A stretch of DNA of 12,940 nucleotides from Halobacteriales archaeon QS_5_70_15. GTDB lineage: Archaea > Halobacteriota > Halobacteria > Halobacteriales > Haloarculaceae. The DNA lies in NCBI GenBank assembly GCA_003022005.1, contig PXRQ01000057.1, forward strand, positions 22,001-34,940, read 5' to 3'. How positions within the stretch are numbered: position 1 is the first letter of the stretch; the number at the start of each line of letters is the position of its first letter. Made by a program: the position numbers and the translations under genes. Of this stretch, positions 1 through 5,713 are shown one piece after another. The notes below the pieces were generated by a model. It made no database searches. It saw only the letters and a program-made list of their open reading frames with translations, and was not told the DNA's origin.

Positions 1-83
1 AGCGCGGCTCGCGCCCGAGTACCGCCGGTGTCGGCCACACGGGCTACCTGACGTTCGCTCGGCGGCCCGCCGTGGTGGAGTAG
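1..83 (+). CDS. 3' end of a truncated gene, possibly tRNA (adenine-N1)-methyltransferase (TrmI-like)
   Basis: An open frame enters from the left edge (first full codon at position 3) and stops at TAG 81-83, leaving 26 residues. The peptide contains GVGHTGYLTFARR. This resembles, from memory, the conserved C-terminal strand of archaeal TrmI tRNA m1A57/58 methyltransferases (a HTGxLxFARR-like ending). Such enzymes methylate N1 of adenine in the T-loop using S-adenosylmethionine. The SAM-binding domain lies outside the window, so the assignment rests on one short motif. The other two plus frames hit stops but carry no recognisable sequence. It could also be the tail of an unrelated protein. Confidence 0.4.
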   Translation, partial: RGSRPSTAGVGHTGYLTFARRPAVVE

Positions 84-122
84 GCTGGGCCGCGCGGCGC
101 TCGTCTCGCCGCCTTCCTCGGC

Positions 123-130
123 GTTAAGTT
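123..130 (+). promoter_or_regulatory. TATA-like box for the 158-771 gene pair
   Basis: The AT-rich island gTTAAGTT stands out in GC-rich sequence and is centred about 31 bp upstream of the ATG at 158. Haloarchaeal TATA boxes lie about 26-28 bp before the transcription start, so this would give a leader of only a few bases. No Shine-Dalgarno sequence precedes the ATG, which fits near-leaderless initiation. The call is inferred from position and composition only. Confidence 0.4.
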
Positions 131-157
131 CGTCCCGGCACAACCGCCGCCCGAACC

Positions 158-388
158 ATGAGCGAGAGCGAGGCCGACGGGGTCGAGACGCGGGTCGACG
201 AGACGAGCACCTGGCCGGAACTGGCGATCAGCCTGTACGACAGGCTGACCGGTCGGGGCGCCGAGATCACCTACGAGTTCGAGGAGATGGAGGTTGACGT
301 CCCGAGCAGGACCGGGCCGGACGCCGACCACGCCCACTGGCGCATCGACGGGACCCTCCGCATCGCGACCCGGGAACGCGACGACTGA
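158..388 (+). CDS. small acidic conserved-type hypothetical protein (76 aa)
   Basis: I do not recognise a functional family. The protein is acidic and probably cytosolic, with no signal peptide or membrane segment. Residues 17-35 (TWPELAISLYDRLTGRGAE) look like an amphipathic helix. The following segment (ITYEFEEMEVDVP, then HAHWRIDGTLRIATR) alternates in the manner of beta strands, suggesting a small alpha-beta fold. The composition and high third-position GC support real coding. A TATA-like box lies at 123-130 and no Shine-Dalgarno is seen. The next gene starts 2 bp after the stop, so the two are probably co-transcribed and may act together. Function is unknown. Confidence 0.75.
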   Translation: MSESEADGVETRVDETSTWPELAISLYDRLTGRGAEITYEFEEMEVDVPSRTGPDADHAHWRIDGTLRIATRERDD

Positions 389-390
389 CG

Positions 391-771
391 GTGGCCGCCG
401 TGCGCGACCTCGTCGGGGCGCTCAGGGACGACCTCGAGGCTCGGGCGCCGATAGACGTCACCGCCGACCTCGCCCTGGCCGTCGACGGCGAGCCGGTCCA
501 CGTCGAGTCGTACACCGACCTCGTGAGCGTCGACCTCCCCTCCGTCCGGACCGCCGTCGGGCTCCTCCGGCGTCACGGCGACCGGGCCGACTACGTCCCG
601 GACCTGCTGGCCGCCGCGGGCCTGACCGTCGAGGTAACCGTCGACGGGACGGCCGTGGTCCGGGCCGGCGCCGACGCCGACGCCGGCCCGCTCGAGCGCC
701 GCCTCGGCTACCGGTCCGTCCGGTTCCGGCCGTTTGGCTGTCTGCTGGCGACGCTGCGGGCGCCGTGGTGA
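391..771 (+). CDS. hypothetical protein, 126 aa, second gene of a tight pair
   Basis: The gene starts with GTG 2 bp after the preceding stop, indicating an operon and probably translational coupling. I do not recognise the family. The N-terminal half has an amphipathic helix (VRDLVGALRDDLEARAPIDV) and a strand-rich part ending in VHVESYTDLVSVDLPS. Residues 52-72 (VRTAVGLLRRHGDRADYVPDL) look helical. The next stretch (LTVEVTVDGTAVVRAG) looks like strands, and the C-terminus is LGYRSVRFRPFGCLLATLRAPW. The overall alpha-beta look with a helix-then-strand pattern suggests a small regulatory or adaptor domain, but this is only a structural impression. Two minus-strand readings and one plus-strand reading overlap it and have Arg/Gly/Pro-rich shadow composition, so this frame is preferred. 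Confidence 0.7.
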   Translation: MAAVRDLVGALRDDLEARAPIDVTADLALAVDGEPVHVESYTDLVSVDLPSVRTAVGLLRRHGDRADYVPDLLAAAGLTVEVTVDGTAVVRAGADADAGPLERRLGYRSVRFRPFGCLLATLRAPW

Positions 772-831
772 CTCCACGGAATCGACGGGCCACCGGGCGC
801 GCTCCCAGCCCGCTCCCCGACCCTTCCCGTC

Positions 832-1446
832 CTACTCGACCGCCCGTATCAGGTCGAGGAGCTCCTCCCGATAGGCGGCCCCGTCCGGTTCGACGTCGGC
901 GTCGGCGAGCAGGTCCGCGAGCCCCGACTCGGGGTAGGCGCCCCCGGCGACGTGGAACTCCTCGTCGAGCCAGACCGCGAGCAGCCCGCGAACCCGGAGA
1001 TCGACGCTGGCGTCGCCGGCCCGGAGCGGATAGACCGACCGGTAGTCGGTGAGCCGCGCGCGGACACCGGCGTCGACCCGCACGTTCCGGGTTCGCCCCC
1101 GGTCGACGTTCACGAATCCCCGCTGCCGGAGGTCGTTCGCGAACTCGCGGCGGGCCTCGCTCGCCACCGTCGGCTTGACCACCGGCGCGACGCCGGACGA
1201 GAGCGGCGGGGAGAACTCGAGAACGGTGGCGAAGAAGAACCGGCAGAGCTGGTCGACCCCGGAGGCCTCCCGGACCGCCCGCCGGAGGGCGGCGTCGCCG
1301 TAGACGCGGGTGTGGCCGAGGACACGGGCGGCCGACAGCTCGAACAGCGTCTCCGTCGTCTCCTCGACGAGCTCCCACCCGCCGGCCTCGAGCCGCTCGA
1401 CCGGCTCCCCCGCCCGGCCGCAGCGCGCCCCGCTCTCCTCGCTCAT
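832..1446 (-). CDS. hypothetical haloarchaeal protein, 204 aa
   Basis: I chose the ATG at 1446 rather than the upstream start at 1536 because the extra 30 residues are Pro/Arg-rich and non-acidic. A TATA-like box at 1471-1476 also lies 25-30 bp upstream of it, the leaderless arrangement. The protein is acidic at its N-terminus, then has a helical region ending in DQLCRFFFATVLEFSPPLSS. A mixed region follows (FANDLRQRGFVNVDRGRTRNVRV), then a strand-rich C-terminal half (LLAVWLDEEFHVAGGAYP) and a final acidic helix. There is no transmembrane segment, lipobox or catalytic motif I can name. It converges with the gene pair upstream (60-bp gap) and sits downstream of the metallo-hydrolase gene. The family is unassigned. 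Confidence 0.7.
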   Translation of the reverse strand: MSEESGARCGRAGEPVERLEAGGWELVEETTETLFELSAARVLGHTRVYGDAALRRAVREASGVDQLCRFFFATVLEFSPPLSSGVAPVVKPTVASEARREFANDLRQRGFVNVDRGRTRNVRVDAGVRARLTDYRSVYPLRAGDASVDLRVRGLLAVWLDEEFHVAGGAYPESGLADLLADADVEPDGAAYREELLDLIRAVE

Positions 1447-1470
1447 ACCGCCCCGAACGGGCGGGGGGCG

Positions 1471-1476
1471 TATAGT
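1471..1476 (-). promoter_or_regulatory. TATA box for the 832-1446 gene
   Basis: On the minus strand this reads ACTATA, the only AT-rich hexamer nearby, and it is centred about 27 bp upstream of the ATG at 1446. That spacing puts the transcription start at or next to the start codon (leaderless mRNA, common in haloarchaea). Confidence 0.55.
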
Positions 1477-1554
1477 CCTGTGTCCGGCGGCGAGGCGATC
1501 CGCCGCGCCGCCCGGAGCCGCGGGGACGGACGGCACCCGCGGCCAACCCGGGGG

Positions 1555-2238
1555 TCAGAACAGCTCGACGCGGGTCCCGTCGGCCTCGAACTCCTCGGCG
1601 AACGCGGTCGCGTCCGTCTCGATGGCCTCGAACGTGTCGTAGTGGGCCGGGAGCACGAGTCCGGGCGCGACGCTCCTGGCGAACGCCGCCGCCTCGACCC
1701 GGTCCATCGTGTAGTGCCCGCCGATGGGCGGGAGGAACACGTCGGCGGTGATCGAGTCGTGGTGGGGGAGGAAGTCGGTGTCCGAGGGGAAGTAGACGGT
1801 CGTCCCCCCGAGCTCGAGCACGAGGCCGATCACCTCCCCGTCGGCGTGGAAGGGGTTCCCCTCGTCGTCGACGTGATCGCCGTCGGGATCGTTGTACGCC
1901 GGCACCGTCCGGACGTCGATCCCCGCGACGGTCACCGACCCCTCGTACGGGAGGTCGACGATCCCGCCTTCGGGGTCGCCGATCTCGCTCCCGAGCCCGC
2001 TCCTGTCGACGGCCTCGTAGACGGCGACGGTGGCGTCGGGCCCGGCGACCGCGGCGATCGCCTCGGGGTCGTAGTGGTCGAAGTCGTCGTGCGTGACGAA
2101 CACCACGTCCCCGTCGCCCGGTTCGCCGTCGAGGACCTCCCCCCACGGATCGATGTAGACGACGGCGTTCCCCGTGTCGATACGGACGCTCGCGTGTCCG
2201 AGTCGCTCGAACGACAGCCCCTCGTACTCGACGGTCAT
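1555..2238 (-). CDS. metallo-beta-lactamase-fold metal-dependent hydrolase (UlaG/UPF0173-like)
   Basis: The protein is 227 aa and probably cytosolic. It starts with the strand pattern FERLGHASVRI (10-20) typical of UlaG-like hydrolases, which share the fold of L-ascorbate-6-phosphate lactonase. The metal site is visible as THDDFDH (49-55), a conserved Asp in YFPSDTD (149-155), IGGHYTMD (172-179) and a final His in PAHYDTF (197-203). The second His of the canonical HxHxDH is Asp52 here. UlaG-like proteins often retain activity with variant first motifs, but the substrate cannot be deduced. The length fits the family (about 210-240 aa). The ATG at 2238 is preferred, though a GTG two codons upstream (2244) fits the TATA position at 2267-2272 equally well. 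It is probably a single-gene transcript. Confidence 0.85.
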   Translation of the reverse strand: MTVEYEGLSFERLGHASVRIDTGNAVVYIDPWGEVLDGEPGDGDVVFVTHDDFDHYDPEAIAAVAGPDATVAVYEAVDRSGLGSEIGDPEGGIVDLPYEGSVTVAGIDVRTVPAYNDPDGDHVDDEGNPFHADGEVIGLVLELGGTTVYFPSDTDFLPHHDSITADVFLPPIGGHYTMDRVEAAAFARSVAPGLVLPAHYDTFEAIETDATAFAEEFEADGTRVELF

Positions 2239-2266
2239 GGACACGAGGGGCCACTCCCGCGCCCCG

Positions 2267-2272
2267 TATAAT
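2267..2272 (-). promoter_or_regulatory. TATA box for the metallo-hydrolase gene
   Basis: The minus strand reads ATTATA inside GGTATTATACGG. Its centre is about 26 bp before the alternative GTG (2244) and about 32 bp before the ATG (2238). This predicts a leader of zero to six bases, and no Shine-Dalgarno is present. Confidence 0.6.
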
Positions 2273-2318
2273 ACCCGAGCACGGCGACGCGGCCCGAGGG
2301 CGGTCCAGCCGGGAGCGT

Positions 2319-2746
2319 TTACCGGCCGCTGAACGGGGCCAGCACGACGTCGCCGATCAGGACGCCGGCGAACGTCCCCGCGACCAGTTCCAGGTAGGGG
2401 TAACACAGCCCCGGCCCCACGACGCTCTCGACGAGGACGCCGAGGGCGGAGGCACAGATCGCCACGAACGGGCCGAAGTCGGCGGGGACCACGAGCGGGA
2501 CCGCGGCCCCAGCCCGGCGCTGAGACCCGTCGCCGCGCCGAGGACCGGTCTCCGCGGCGTGACGTCGCCGGTCAACAGGTCGGACGCGATGAGACCGACG
2601 GACGCGCCGACCACGAACCCCAGGCACTGCCCGACGTCCGCGAACCCGCCCCCGAGCAGGAGCTCCGGGACCCGCCCGGACGCCTGAGCGAAGGCCCCGG
2701 ACACGACTGCGACGACCCCCCTCCCGGTACCCTTCTTCGATCCCAC
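2319..2746 (-). pseudogene. small multi-pass membrane protein gene interrupted by one frameshift
   Basis: Two minus-strand frames join into one sensible protein of about 142 aa if a single base is added in the C run at 2507-2510 (G run on the coding strand). The first part (from GTG 2746) runs through CLGFVVGASVGLIASDLL and VLGAATGLSAGLG. The second continues as AAVPLVVPADFGPFVAIC and LVAGTFAGVLIGDVVLAPF, stopping at TAA 2319. Hydrophobic stretches at roughly 41-58, 68-88, 92-112 and 120-137 suggest three or four membrane segments rich in Gly and Ala. I do not recognise the family. Each frame alone loses its membrane character after the break. The frameshift may be a true mutation or a homopolymer sequencing error. 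GTG 2746 is supported by a TATA-like box at 2771-2776. Confidence 0.7.
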
Positions 2747-2770
2747 GCCCGTCGTGTACGTTCGGCTGAT

Positions 2771-2776
2771 CAATAG
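2771..2776 (-). promoter_or_regulatory. TATA-like box for the membrane-protein gene
   Basis: The minus strand reads CTATTG within an AT-rich patch (GATCTATTGATC), centred about 27 bp upstream of GTG 2746. This spacing would give a leaderless mRNA and is the main support for that start codon. Confidence 0.45.
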
Positions 2777-2867
2777 ATCGGACGGAACCACGGACGACTG
2801 TGGGGCCGTAACGCGGCCGCCGCTGGCGGGGGATCGGGGACGGGCGACCGCGACCGATGTAGAAACG

Positions 2868-2873
2868 TCTAAG
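2868..2873 (+). promoter_or_regulatory. candidate TATA-like box for the dapA operon (or a leader ORF)
   Basis: TCTAAG sits within agaaacgtctaagtcgg, the most AT-rich patch on this side of the intergenic region. It lies 25-30 bp before an ATG at 2898. If used, transcription would start near 2898 and give dapA a leader of about 186 nt. dapA has no Shine-Dalgarno and only a weak TATA candidate close to its own ATG, so which promoter is used is open. Confidence 0.35.
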
Positions 2874-2897
2874 TCGGTGGGCGACGTCCCTGCTCCC

Positions 2898-2990
2898 ATG
2901 CGTGACGTCACACGCCGTGGTGGCCGCGGGCGCGGGCCGACCCACGGGTGTGACCGCGTCGTCGCTTCTCCGAAACGGAAACGGCGGTAG
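2898..2990 (+). other. possible 30-codon leader ORF upstream of dapA
   Basis: The ATG at 2898 sits 25-30 bp after a TATA-like box, as expected for a leaderless start, and the frame ends at TAG 2990. The peptide is basic and ends SPKRKRR, with both lysines encoded by AAA although this genome prefers AAG. The operon it precedes makes lysine, so a lysine-sensing leader is conceivable. Peptide attenuation is not an established archaeal mechanism, however, and the composition is unlike haloarchaeal proteins. It is listed as a candidate only. Confidence 0.2.
2902..2911. repeat. 10-bp perfect palindrome GTGACGTCAC
   Basis: GTGACGTCAC reads identically on both strands and lies immediately downstream of the predicted transcription start near 2898, a position where a repressor could block transcription. 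Palindromes of this length are expected several times by chance in a window this size, so only the position makes it notable. Confidence 0.3.
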
Positions 2991-3058
2991 TCGCCGGTTC
3001 GCGGCGGGCGTGGCGACCCCGTCGCGGGCCACCGCAGGCCCGGACCGAACCGTTTCCG
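2976..3058. repeat. 9-bp inverted repeat CGGAAACGG / CCGTTTCCG before dapA
   Basis: The left arm is at 2976-2984 and the right arm at 3050-3058, separated by 65 bp. The right arm falls 26-34 bp before the dapA ATG, where a TATA/BRE element would lie. It could be a pair of sites for a dimeric regulator or an RNA stem in a long leader. The A/T-containing cores are unusual in this GC-rich stretch. Function is inferred only. Confidence 0.3.
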
Positions 3059-3083
3059 AACGTACCCCCACGACACCCAGCAC

Positions 3084-3986
3084 ATGACACACGAGCCGTT
3101 CACCGGCGTCTTCCCCGCGATGACGACGCCGTTCCACGACGACGAGAGCATCGACTTCGAGAGGCTGCAGGAGAACGCTCGACGACTCGAGCGGGCGGGC
3201 GTCGACGGGCTGGTCCCCGTCGGCACGACCGGCGAGTCCGCCACCATGACCCACGACGAGCACGTCGAGGTGATCGAGGCGGTCGTCGACGCGGTCGACG
3301 ACGTGCCCGTCATCGCCGGCTCCGGGTCGAACAGCACGCGCGAGGCGCTCTCGCTCTCCCGCCGGGCCGCGGACGCGGGCGCCGACGGCCTCCTGCTCAT
3401 CTCGCCGTACTACAACAAGCCCGAACCCGACGGGATGGAGGCCCACTTCCGGGCGGTCGCCGACGAGGTCGACCTCCCGCAGGTGATCTACAACGTCCCG
3501 AGCCGCACCGGGCGGAACATCGAGGTGGGGACGGCGGCGAACCTCGCGGCCCATCCCAACGTCGTCGGCTACAAGGCCGCCAGCGGCGACATGAACCGGA
3601 TCTGCGAGGTCATCGAGCACACGCGGGGGGAGAACTTCGCCGTGCTCTCGGGCGACGACGCCATGACGCTCCCGGTCGTCGCGGCGGGCGGGACCGGCTG
3701 TATCAGCGTCGCGGCGAACGTCGAACCCGAGCGCTGCGTCGCGATGGTCGGCGCCGCCCTCGAGGGCGACATGGACCGGGGCCGCGAGCTCCACTACGAG
3801 CTCGGGCCGCTGTTCCGGGCCCTGTTCGTCGAGACCAACCCCATCCCGATCAAGGAGGCGATGGCGATCCGCGGGCACATGCCGCGGACGATGCGCCCGC
3901 CGCTGTCGTACCTCTCCGAGGCGCACCGCGAGCAGCTCCGCTCGGTGCTCGCCGAACTGGAACCCGAGGCGACGGCCACGGCATGA
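3084..3986 (+). CDS. dapA: 4-hydroxy-tetrahydrodipicolinate synthase
   Basis: The enzyme condenses L-aspartate-4-semialdehyde with pyruvate to form 4-hydroxy-tetrahydrodipicolinate, the first committed step of lysine synthesis, in the cytosol. At 300 aa it is a full-length TIM-barrel member of the DHDPS/NAL family. Visible active-site elements are GTTGES with Thr48/Thr49, Tyr110 in SPYYNKP, Tyr136 and Arg141 in YNVPSRTGRN, and the Schiff-base lysine Lys164 in GYKAASGD. These match E. coli Thr44/45, Tyr107, Tyr133, Arg138 and Lys161. The GTTGE motif and Arg141 favour DapA over N-acetylneuraminate lyase or aldolase relatives, and the dap context settles it. It is the first gene of the operon, its stop overlapping the dapB start (ATGA). 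No Shine-Dalgarno precedes the ATG. Confidence 0.97.
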   Translation: MTHEPFTGVFPAMTTPFHDDESIDFERLQENARRLERAGVDGLVPVGTTGESATMTHDEHVEVIEAVVDAVDDVPVIAGSGSNSTREALSLSRRAADAGADGLLLISPYYNKPEPDGMEAHFRAVADEVDLPQVIYNVPSRTGRNIEVGTAANLAAHPNVVGYKAASGDMNRICEVIEHTRGENFAVLSGDDAMTLPVVAAGGTGCISVAANVEPERCVAMVGAALEGDMDRGRELHYELGPLFRALFVETNPIPIKEAMAIRGHMPRTMRPPLSYLSEAHREQLRSVLAELEPEATATA

Positions 3987-4753
3987 GCGGGCTACGAGTC
4001 GTCGTCACCGGCGCGACCGGTCGGATGGGTAGCGCGGTCCGGGAGGCGGCCGCCGAGCGGGGCCACGGGGTCGTCGCGGTCACCGAGACCGCCCCCATGG
4101 ACGTCCCGGGCGCGGGCGAGACGTTCGCGGCCTCGGACCTCCGGGCGGCGCTCGAGGGCGCGGACGTCCTCGTCGACTTCACCGTTCCCGAGGCGAGCGT
4201 GGAGTACGTGGCGGCGGCCGCCGACGCCGGCGTCCCCTGTGTCGTCGGGACGACCGGCTTCAACGAGGGGAGCCTCTCGGAACTCCGCGAGGCGGCCGAG
4301 CGCGTCCCCGTGCTGAGGGCGGCGAACTTCGCCCGCGGGGTCCAGGCGCTCCTCCGGGCGGTCAGTGCGGCGGTCGAGGCCCTCCCGGGCTACGACGTCG
4401 AGCTGACCGAGACCCATCACAACGGCAAGCGTGACGCCCCCTCCGGGACGGCGCTGACGCTCCTCAACGGGATCGACGACGCCAGCGAGGAGGCCCCCGA
4501 GCGGGTCTACGGGCGGGAGGGCGTCCAGCCCCGCGAGGAGGGGGAGGTCGGCGTCCACGTCCGGCGGGCGGGCGACGTCCGCGGCGAGCACGAGGTGCTC
4601 CTCGCGGGCAACGAGGAGGTGCTCACGCTCGCCCACCGCGCGGAGTCCCGCGGCGTGTGGGCCGCGGGCGCGCTCGACGCCGCCGAGTGGCTCGTCGCGC
4701 GGGACCCGGGGTACTACGGGTTCGGGGACGTACTCGGAGGTGAACGGACGTGA
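3983..4753 (+). CDS. dapB: 4-hydroxy-tetrahydrodipicolinate reductase
   Basis: The enzyme reduces the DapA product to tetrahydrodipicolinate with NAD(P)H. The protein is 256 aa, within the family range. The N-terminal Rossmann domain begins VVVTGATGRMGSAV, with the GxxGRMG nucleotide-binding loop at 10-16. VVGTTGF (87-93) is the usual conserved turn. The substrate domain carries ETHHNGKRDAPSGTAL (143-158), with His145, His146, Lys149 and the SGT loop corresponding to E. coli His159, His160, Lys163 and Ser168-Thr170. The C-terminus returns to the Rossmann fold (AGALDAAEWL). The start ATG overlaps the dapA stop and the stop overlaps the dapD start, implying coupled translation of all three. Confidence 0.96.
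   Translation: MSGLRVVVTGATGRMGSAVREAAAERGHGVVAVTETAPMDVPGAGETFAASDLRAALEGADVLVDFTVPEASVEYVAAAADAGVPCVVGTTGFNEGSLSELREAAERVPVLRAANFARGVQALLRAVSAAVEALPGYDVELTETHHNGKRDAPSGTALTLLNGIDDASEEAPERVYGREGVQPREEGEVGVHVRRAGDVRGEHEVLLAGNEEVLTLAHRAESRGVWAAGALDAAEWLVARDPGYYGFGDVLGGERT
4736..4743 (+). promoter_or_regulatory. strong Shine-Dalgarno for dapD
   Basis: GGAGGTGA is a full-length complement to the archaeal 16S rRNA 3' end and lies 6 nt before GTG 4750. It sits inside the end of dapB and decides the GTG start of dapD. Confidence 0.8.
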
Positions 4754-5586
4754 GTTCGACGCTGGAATCCGACGTGACGGAGCTGTGGGCGCGGTACGAC
4801 GAGGGGCTGACGGCAGCCGAGAGCGGCCGCGAGGAGCTCGACGTGCTCGACGCGTTCCTCGAGGCCCTGGAGGCCGGGGAGATCCGCGCGGCCGAGAAGC
4901 GCGACGGGGCCTGGGCCGCCAACGAGTGGGTCAAGCGCGGCGTCCTGCTGAACTTCGGGCTGCGCGAGACCGTCGCCCACGGCTACGGCGGCGTCGATTA
5001 CCACGACGTCCTCCCCCTTCGCCGGACCGACGACCTCCACGAACGGGGCACGCGGAACACCCCCGACGGGACCGTCATCCGGCGGGGCGCGTACGTCGGG
5101 AGCGACGCCATCCTGATGTCGCCCGCGTTCGTCAACGTCGGTGCCCACGTCGGGGACGGCACGCTCGTCGACTCCTGTGACACGGTCGGCTCGTGCGCCC
5201 AGATCGGCGAGGGCGTCAAGCTCGGTGCGAACACGCTCATCGGCGGGGTGCTCGAACCGGTCGAGGACGCCCCGGTCGTCGTCGAGGACGGCGTCTCCCT
5301 CGGAGCGGGCTGTCGTGTCACGTCGGGGTTCGTCGTCGGCGAGAACTCGATCGTGGGCGAGAACACGCTGCTCACGCCCCGCATCCCCATCTACGACCTC
5401 GTCGAGGGGGAGATCGTGTACGGCGAACTGCCGCCCGAGCGCCGTGCGTTCATCCGCTACGTGGAGTCGAGCATCGGCAAACACGACCTGTTCGAGGGGG
5501 GGGCGTACAAGCCCGCGGTGGTCGCCACGGGCGTCGAGGCGGAAACCCTCGAAGCCACCCGGCGCGAGGACGCGCTGAGGGAGTGA
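4750..5586 (+). CDS. dapD: 2,3,4,5-tetrahydropyridine-2,6-dicarboxylate N-succinyltransferase
   Basis: The enzyme transfers succinate from succinyl-CoA to tetrahydrodipicolinate, opening the ring and committing the pathway to the succinylase branch. At 278 aa it is close to E. coli DapD (274). The N-terminal helical domain contains the family signature KRDGAWAANEWVKRGVLLNF (50-69). Residues about 105-210 form hexapeptide repeats of a left-handed beta helix (for example AYVGSDAILMS and AQIGEGVKLG). Asp141 in TLVDSCDTVGSCAQIG aligns with the catalytic Asp of VDTWATVGSCAQIG in E. coli. IGGVLEP (164-170) is also conserved. These features favour DapD over the acetyltransferase DapH. The GTG start overlaps the dapB stop and has an excellent Shine-Dalgarno. 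It is probably a trimer. Confidence 0.95.
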   Translation: MSSTLESDVTELWARYDEGLTAAESGREELDVLDAFLEALEAGEIRAAEKRDGAWAANEWVKRGVLLNFGLRETVAHGYGGVDYHDVLPLRRTDDLHERGTRNTPDGTVIRRGAYVGSDAILMSPAFVNVGAHVGDGTLVDSCDTVGSCAQIGEGVKLGANTLIGGVLEPVEDAPVVVEDGVSLGAGCRVTSGFVVGENSIVGENTLLTPRIPIYDLVEGEIVYGELPPERRAFIRYVESSIGKHDLFEGGAYKPAVVATGVEAETLEATRREDALRE

Positions 5587-5700
5587 GACCGACGATGTTC
5601 GGGAGAAGCGGACGCCTCGGATGCGCTCGGCAGTTCCGGGATCTCGGCCGTCCCCTCGGCCCGCCGGGAACCGACGGGCACGCTCGAGTGCCGCGGCCCG

Positions 5701-5708
5701 GGGAGGTG
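5701..5708 (+). promoter_or_regulatory. strong Shine-Dalgarno for lysA
   Basis: GGGAGGTG lies 5 nt before GTG 5714 and decides that start over an in-frame upstream one at 5621, whose extra 31 residues are Arg/Pro/Ala-rich and not family-like. It is placed at the end of the only sizeable gap within the operon (5587-5713), in which I see no other element. Confidence 0.75.
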
Positions 5709-5713
5709 CGAGC

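Larger units (their letters stand above)
2747..3083. other. 337-bp divergent intergenic region between the membrane-protein gene and dapA
   Basis: This is the only long non-coding stretch before the lysine operon. It holds the minus-strand TATA-like box (2771-2776), a plus-strand TATA-like box (2868-2873), a perfect 10-bp palindrome (2902-2911), a 30-codon ORF with lysine codons near its end (2898-2990) and a 9-bp inverted repeat (2976-2984 with 3050-3058). Other open frames here encode basic, Arg/Gly/Pro-rich peptides unlike haloarchaeal proteins, so I do not call them genes. Confidence 0.6.

Noticed and set aside
458..2254. Long minus-strand open frame of 598 codons
   Set aside because: Its product is Arg/Gly/Pro-rich and lies antisense or out of frame to genes with acidic, family-like products. 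It is a high-GC shadow.
952..2271. 439-codon plus-strand frame opposite the 832-2238 genes
   Set aside because: It is the antisense reading of two better-supported minus-strand genes and has no recognisable domain.
2902..3087. 61-codon plus-strand ORF whose stop overlaps the dapA ATG
   Set aside because: The ATGA overlap is suggestive, but the product has almost no acidic residues and looks like chance translation of GC-rich DNA.
5587..5713. A hidden small gene between dapD and lysA
   Set aside because: No start with a ribosome site opens a frame here other than the lysA extension, and the translated residues are not family-like.
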